Source of the DNA: an uncultured Ruminococcus sp.
Lineage (GTDB): Bacteria; Bacillota_A; Clostridia; Oscillospirales; Ruminococcaceae
Length of the DNA stretch: 6,913 nt
Direction of reading: 5' to 3'
Assembly (NCBI GenBank): GCA_900315975.1
Contig: ONBA01000061.1
Span: forward strand, 1-6,913
Shown here: in pieces, positions 5,305-6,913 of the stretch
How the letters are laid out: every line of letters starts with the position of its first letter
How positions within the stretch are numbered: the first letter of the stretch is position 1
Made by a program: the position numbers and the translations under genes
Notes under the pieces: model-generated
Told to the model about the DNA's origin: nothing
What the model saw: only the letters and a program-made list of their open reading frames with translations
Database searches by the model: none

Positions 5305-6059
5305 TGAAAAAAATAGTAAAGCTATTTTGTGCTGTTTTGCTTTCAGCAGCATTGACCGCCTGCGGCAGCGGAGAGCCTGCTTCTGCACCAAGCGTTGCTG
5401 ACAGCGACAAGGCAGCAGTGCAGGAAAAGCTGAACAAGCAAGACAACAAAACCGATGAAACAAAATCAGATGATAAACAGTCTGATGAAATCGCTGTTAC
5501 AACTCAGGTTGAAACAGAAGCTCCGACAGACAGTGACGGCACAAATATCCTTGTTGCGTACTTTTCCCGTGCCGATGAAAACTACAATGTCGGAACGATA
5601 GACAAGGGCAACACGCAGATCGTTGCAGAGTATATTGCAGATGAGGTCGGTGCGGACAGCTTTCATATTGAAACAGTTACGCCCTATCCTGCGGACTATA
5701 ACGATTGCTGCGATGTGGCAAAGCAGGAGCTTGCTGACAAAGCACGTCCCGAACTGAGCAGAACTGTTGATAATATGGAGCAGTATGACATCGTCTTCCT
5801 CGGCTATCCGATATGGTGGGGCGATATGCCTATGGCGGTGTACACTTTTATGGACAGCTACGACTTCTCCGACAAGGTGATTATCCCGTTCAATACACAT
5901 GAGGGCAGCGGTGAATCGGGAACTTATTCTGCGATCGGAAGCTATCTGCCGAATGCGCAGGTTCTTGACGGTATGGCGATACAGGGCAAGACAGCGCAGG
6001 AGTTCAACTCTGATACACAGCAGTCCGTCCGTGACTGGCTTGACGGTTTGGGATTCTGA
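5301..6059 (+). CDS. Lipoprotein-anchored flavodoxin (Flavodoxin_4 type)
   Basis: A 252-residue exported flavodoxin. Residues 1-20 are a lipoprotein signal peptide (MMKKIVKLFC, a hydrophobic core, LTA) with lipobox cysteine C21. Residues 22-80 are a flexible linker rich in Ser, Asp, Lys, Glu and Thr. The flavodoxin domain runs from about 82 to the end: ILVAYFSRADENYN with the long phosphate loop to KGNTQIVAEY, flavin loop YPIWWGDMPM at 169-178, and NTHEGSGESG at 198-207. The lipid anchor would place FMN on the outer face of the cytoplasmic membrane. It overlaps the acetyltransferase stop by four bases (ATGA at 5301); ATG 5304 is an alternative, but AGAGGA (5288-5293) is better spaced for 5301. 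A DUF4405 membrane protein starts one base after its stop, which suggests that the two work together. I see no ApbE-type covalent flavinylation motif, so FMN would be bound non-covalently. Confidence 0.93.
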   Translation: MMKKIVKLFCAVLLSAALTACGSGEPASAPSVADSDKAAVQEKLNKQDNKTDETKSDDKQSDEIAVTTQVETEAPTDSDGTNILVAYFSRADENYNVGTIDKGNTQIVAEYIADEVGADSFHIETVTPYPADYNDCCDVAKQELADKARPELSRTVDNMEQYDIVFLGYPIWWGDMPMAVYTFMDSYDFSDKVIIPFNTHEGSGESGTYSAIGSYLPNAQVLDGMAIQGKTAQEFNSDTQQSVRDWLDGLGF

Positions 6060-6060
6060 T

Positions 6061-6723
6061 ATGAAAATGAAGATGAAAACAGCCGCTGACATTCTGATGA
6101 CAGCGGCTTTGCCCGTACTCATGTGCTATTCTATCGTGGGAGAAACGGCACATGAAGTGATTGGCGTTGCGATGTTTGCATTATTTATCCTGCACCATAT
6201 CTTAAACTTTGGCTGGATAAAATCCTTGTTCAAGGGCAAGTACGACCTCCGTCGAATCGTGAACACTGCTGTCAATGCGCTTGTATTTCTGTGTATGATC
6301 GGACTGATGTACAGCGGTATTGTGATCTCGAAGCACGTTTTCACTTTTGTGAATATCGGCGGTGCGATGTTCGCCAGAACAGTGCATATGCTCTGCGCTT
6401 ATTGGGGGCTTGTGCTGATGAGCGTTCATCTCGGTATGCATATTTCGCAGATGGCGGTACGAATGAAGCTGAAAAACAAGGCTATGGTATGGGCTTTGCG
6501 TATCATCTCCGGTATGGTCGGTGCAGTCGGTATCTATGAGTTTATCTCGCTGAAATTCACAGACTATCTGTTCGGAAAAGTGCAGTTTGCATTTATCGAC
6601 ACAAACGCTTCTGCTGTGCTGACTGCACTTCAATACCTGTCTGTCATGATGTTGTTAGCATATATCGGGTATATTGTGCAGAGCATTCTGAAAAAGAAAC
6701 GAACTGAAAACCACGGATCATAA
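6061..6723 (+). CDS. DUF4405 membrane protein, possible b-type cytochrome
   Basis: A 220-residue integral membrane protein with about six helices: residues 8-27, 31-50, 67-90, 104-128, 142-162 and 183-210. Histidines cluster at or in helices (H31, H45, H46, H109, H123, H127). H109 and H123 lie 14 residues apart in one helix, the sort of spacing seen where b-type cytochromes hold two haems. DUF4405 is, to my knowledge, related to cytochrome b561/formate-dehydrogenase-gamma-like membrane proteins, but haem binding here is inferred. The start is ATG 6061, one base after the lipoprotein stop, with a weak GGGA (6050-6053); the open frame extends upstream to 5899, but that part overlaps the flavodoxin and is discarded. 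Its positive N-terminus (MKMKMK) suggests that it begins inside the cell. It could pass electrons to the exported flavodoxin. Confidence 0.85.
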   Translation: MKMKMKTAADILMTAALPVLMCYSIVGETAHEVIGVAMFALFILHHILNFGWIKSLFKGKYDLRRIVNTAVNALVFLCMIGLMYSGIVISKHVFTFVNIGGAMFARTVHMLCAYWGLVLMSVHLGMHISQMAVRMKLKNKAMVWALRIISGMVGAVGIYEFISLKFTDYLFGKVQFAFIDTNASAVLTALQYLSVMMLLAYIGYIVQSILKKKRTENHGS

Positions 6724-6729
6724 TACTTC

Positions 6730-6756
6730 AACTTTGAATCCACTGGATTCAAAGTT
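6730..6756. repeat. Perfect 27-base palindrome, copy B of the dyad
   Basis: The left arm AACTTTGAATCCA (6730-6742) and right arm TGGATTCAAAGTT (6744-6756) are exact reverse complements around a single central C. The bases that follow are CCCC, not a T-run, so it is not an ordinary intrinsic terminator. It lies 6 bases after the DUF4405 stop and 27 bases before the nitroreductase start. It may be an operator for the nitroreductase gene, or an RNA hairpin that sets relative message levels. Positions 6731-6755 match 20 of 25 bases of the dyad at 1454-1478. Confidence 0.75.
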
Positions 6757-6783
6757 CCCCATAAACAAAAGGACGGTGTAATA

Positions 6784-6913
6784 ATGGAAAACAAACTCTT
6801 TGACCTTGCGGCAAAACGCCGTTCGGTAAGGCGATACAAAAATGAACATATCTCCGATGAAGTGCTGAATGAGATCATGAAAGTGGCTCTCGCTGCTCCT
6901 TGTTCTTTCGGGC
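6784..6913 (+). CDS. Nitroreductase family protein, 5' part only (runs off the window)
   Basis: The first 43 codons are visible, beginning MENKLFDLAAKRRSVRRYKN and continuing through ISDEVLNEIMKVALAAPCSFG. The RRSVRRY motif contacts the FMN phosphate in nitroreductases, and the helix ending in AAPCSFG (other members have AAPS or APT) is the next conserved block. Family members are FMN enzymes of about 170-200 residues that use NAD(P)H to reduce nitro groups, quinones or flavins. The ATG at 6784 is preceded by AAAGGA (6768-6773) with a rather long 10-base spacer. No clear promoter is seen in the 60 bases after the DUF4405 gene, so it may be the ninth gene of the operon, with the palindrome at 6730-6756 tuning its expression. 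Substrate unknown. Confidence 0.88.
   Translation, partial: MENKLFDLAAKRRSVRRYKNEHISDEVLNEIMKVALAAPCSFG

Noticed and set aside
4708..5463. Long minus-strand open frame (251 codons) opposite the acetyltransferase
   Set aside because: It lies across the well-supported acetyltransferase and the start of the lipoprotein gene on the other strand; its translation is Cys/His/Arg-rich with no recognisable domain.
5899..6060. Upstream extension of the DUF4405 frame
   Set aside because: The extra 54 codons overlap the flavodoxin C-terminus and encode an Arg-rich, non-homologous stretch; ATG 6061 starts directly before the first membrane helix.
5466..6122. Minus-strand open frame (218 codons) opposite the lipoprotein flavodoxin
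   Set aside because: It mirrors a gene with clear motifs, shows no family resemblance, and has no promoter or ribosome site worth noting.
6730..6762. The palindrome as an intrinsic terminator
   Set aside because: It is followed by CCCC and an A-rich stretch, with no T-run on the plus strand; on the minus strand the downstream bases (TGAAGTATTA) are also not a T-run.
1..6913. CRISPR arrays, tRNA or rRNA genes, transposases, attachment sites
   Set aside because: No regularly spaced repeats, no RNA gene signatures and no transposase or integrase reading frames were seen.

Overview
The window looks like chromosomal DNA from an anaerobic gut-type Clostridium relative, most likely a Ruminococcus-like member of the Oscillospirales. 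The clues are GGAGG-type ribosome sites, near-consensus sigma-A promoters, long-spacer flavodoxins of the Flavodoxin_4 type, a short-chain dehydrogenase and a DUF4405 membrane protein of kinds common in that group, and moderate GC (about 50% in the best-conserved genes). The genus is an inference from remembered family resemblance, not a database result.

Left part (1-1633). Positions 1-198 are an intergenic promoter region. They hold a consensus promoter firing leftwards out of the window and a second promoter firing right into a small AT-rich gene of unknown function (199-531), overlaid by two interlocking inverted repeats. Next comes a broken gene: an Ogt/MGMT-type DNA alkyltransferase (540-932) that loses its reading frame just before the PCHR active site. 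In another frame, the sequence continues directly into the last 56 codons of an unrelated DUF1349 protein (920-1090). This looks like a deletion scar. A small conserved clostridial protein of unknown function (1104-1460) follows, closed by an intrinsic terminator (1494-1523).

Main operon (about 1595 to at least 6723). A promoter with a textbook LysR-type box centred about 64 bases upstream of the expected transcription start drives eight tightly packed genes, most 1-11 bases apart or overlapping by 4. They are a cytoplasmic flavodoxin, a second short flavodoxin, an NTF2-like protein, a LysR regulator, an NAD(P)-dependent short-chain dehydrogenase, a hexapeptide O-acetyltransferase, a flavodoxin carried on a lipoprotein anchor, and a histidine-rich six-helix DUF4405 membrane protein. 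After a perfect 27-base palindrome without a T-run, a nitroreductase gene begins at 6784 and runs off the end of the window.

How the genes may work together. Cytoplasmic flavodoxins, an SDR, an acetyltransferase and a nitroreductase under LysR control look like an inducible set for reducing and conjugating a small organic compound, or for handling electrophile or redox stress. The exported flavodoxin beside a putative haem-binding membrane protein suggests that electrons may also be passed across the membrane to a surface flavin protein. The substrate and the electron path are inference. The most interesting observations are the putative transmembrane flavodoxin/DUF4405 pair, the LysR box geometry, the ogt/DUF1349 scar, and a related 25-base dyad that occurs near both ends of the redox cluster.
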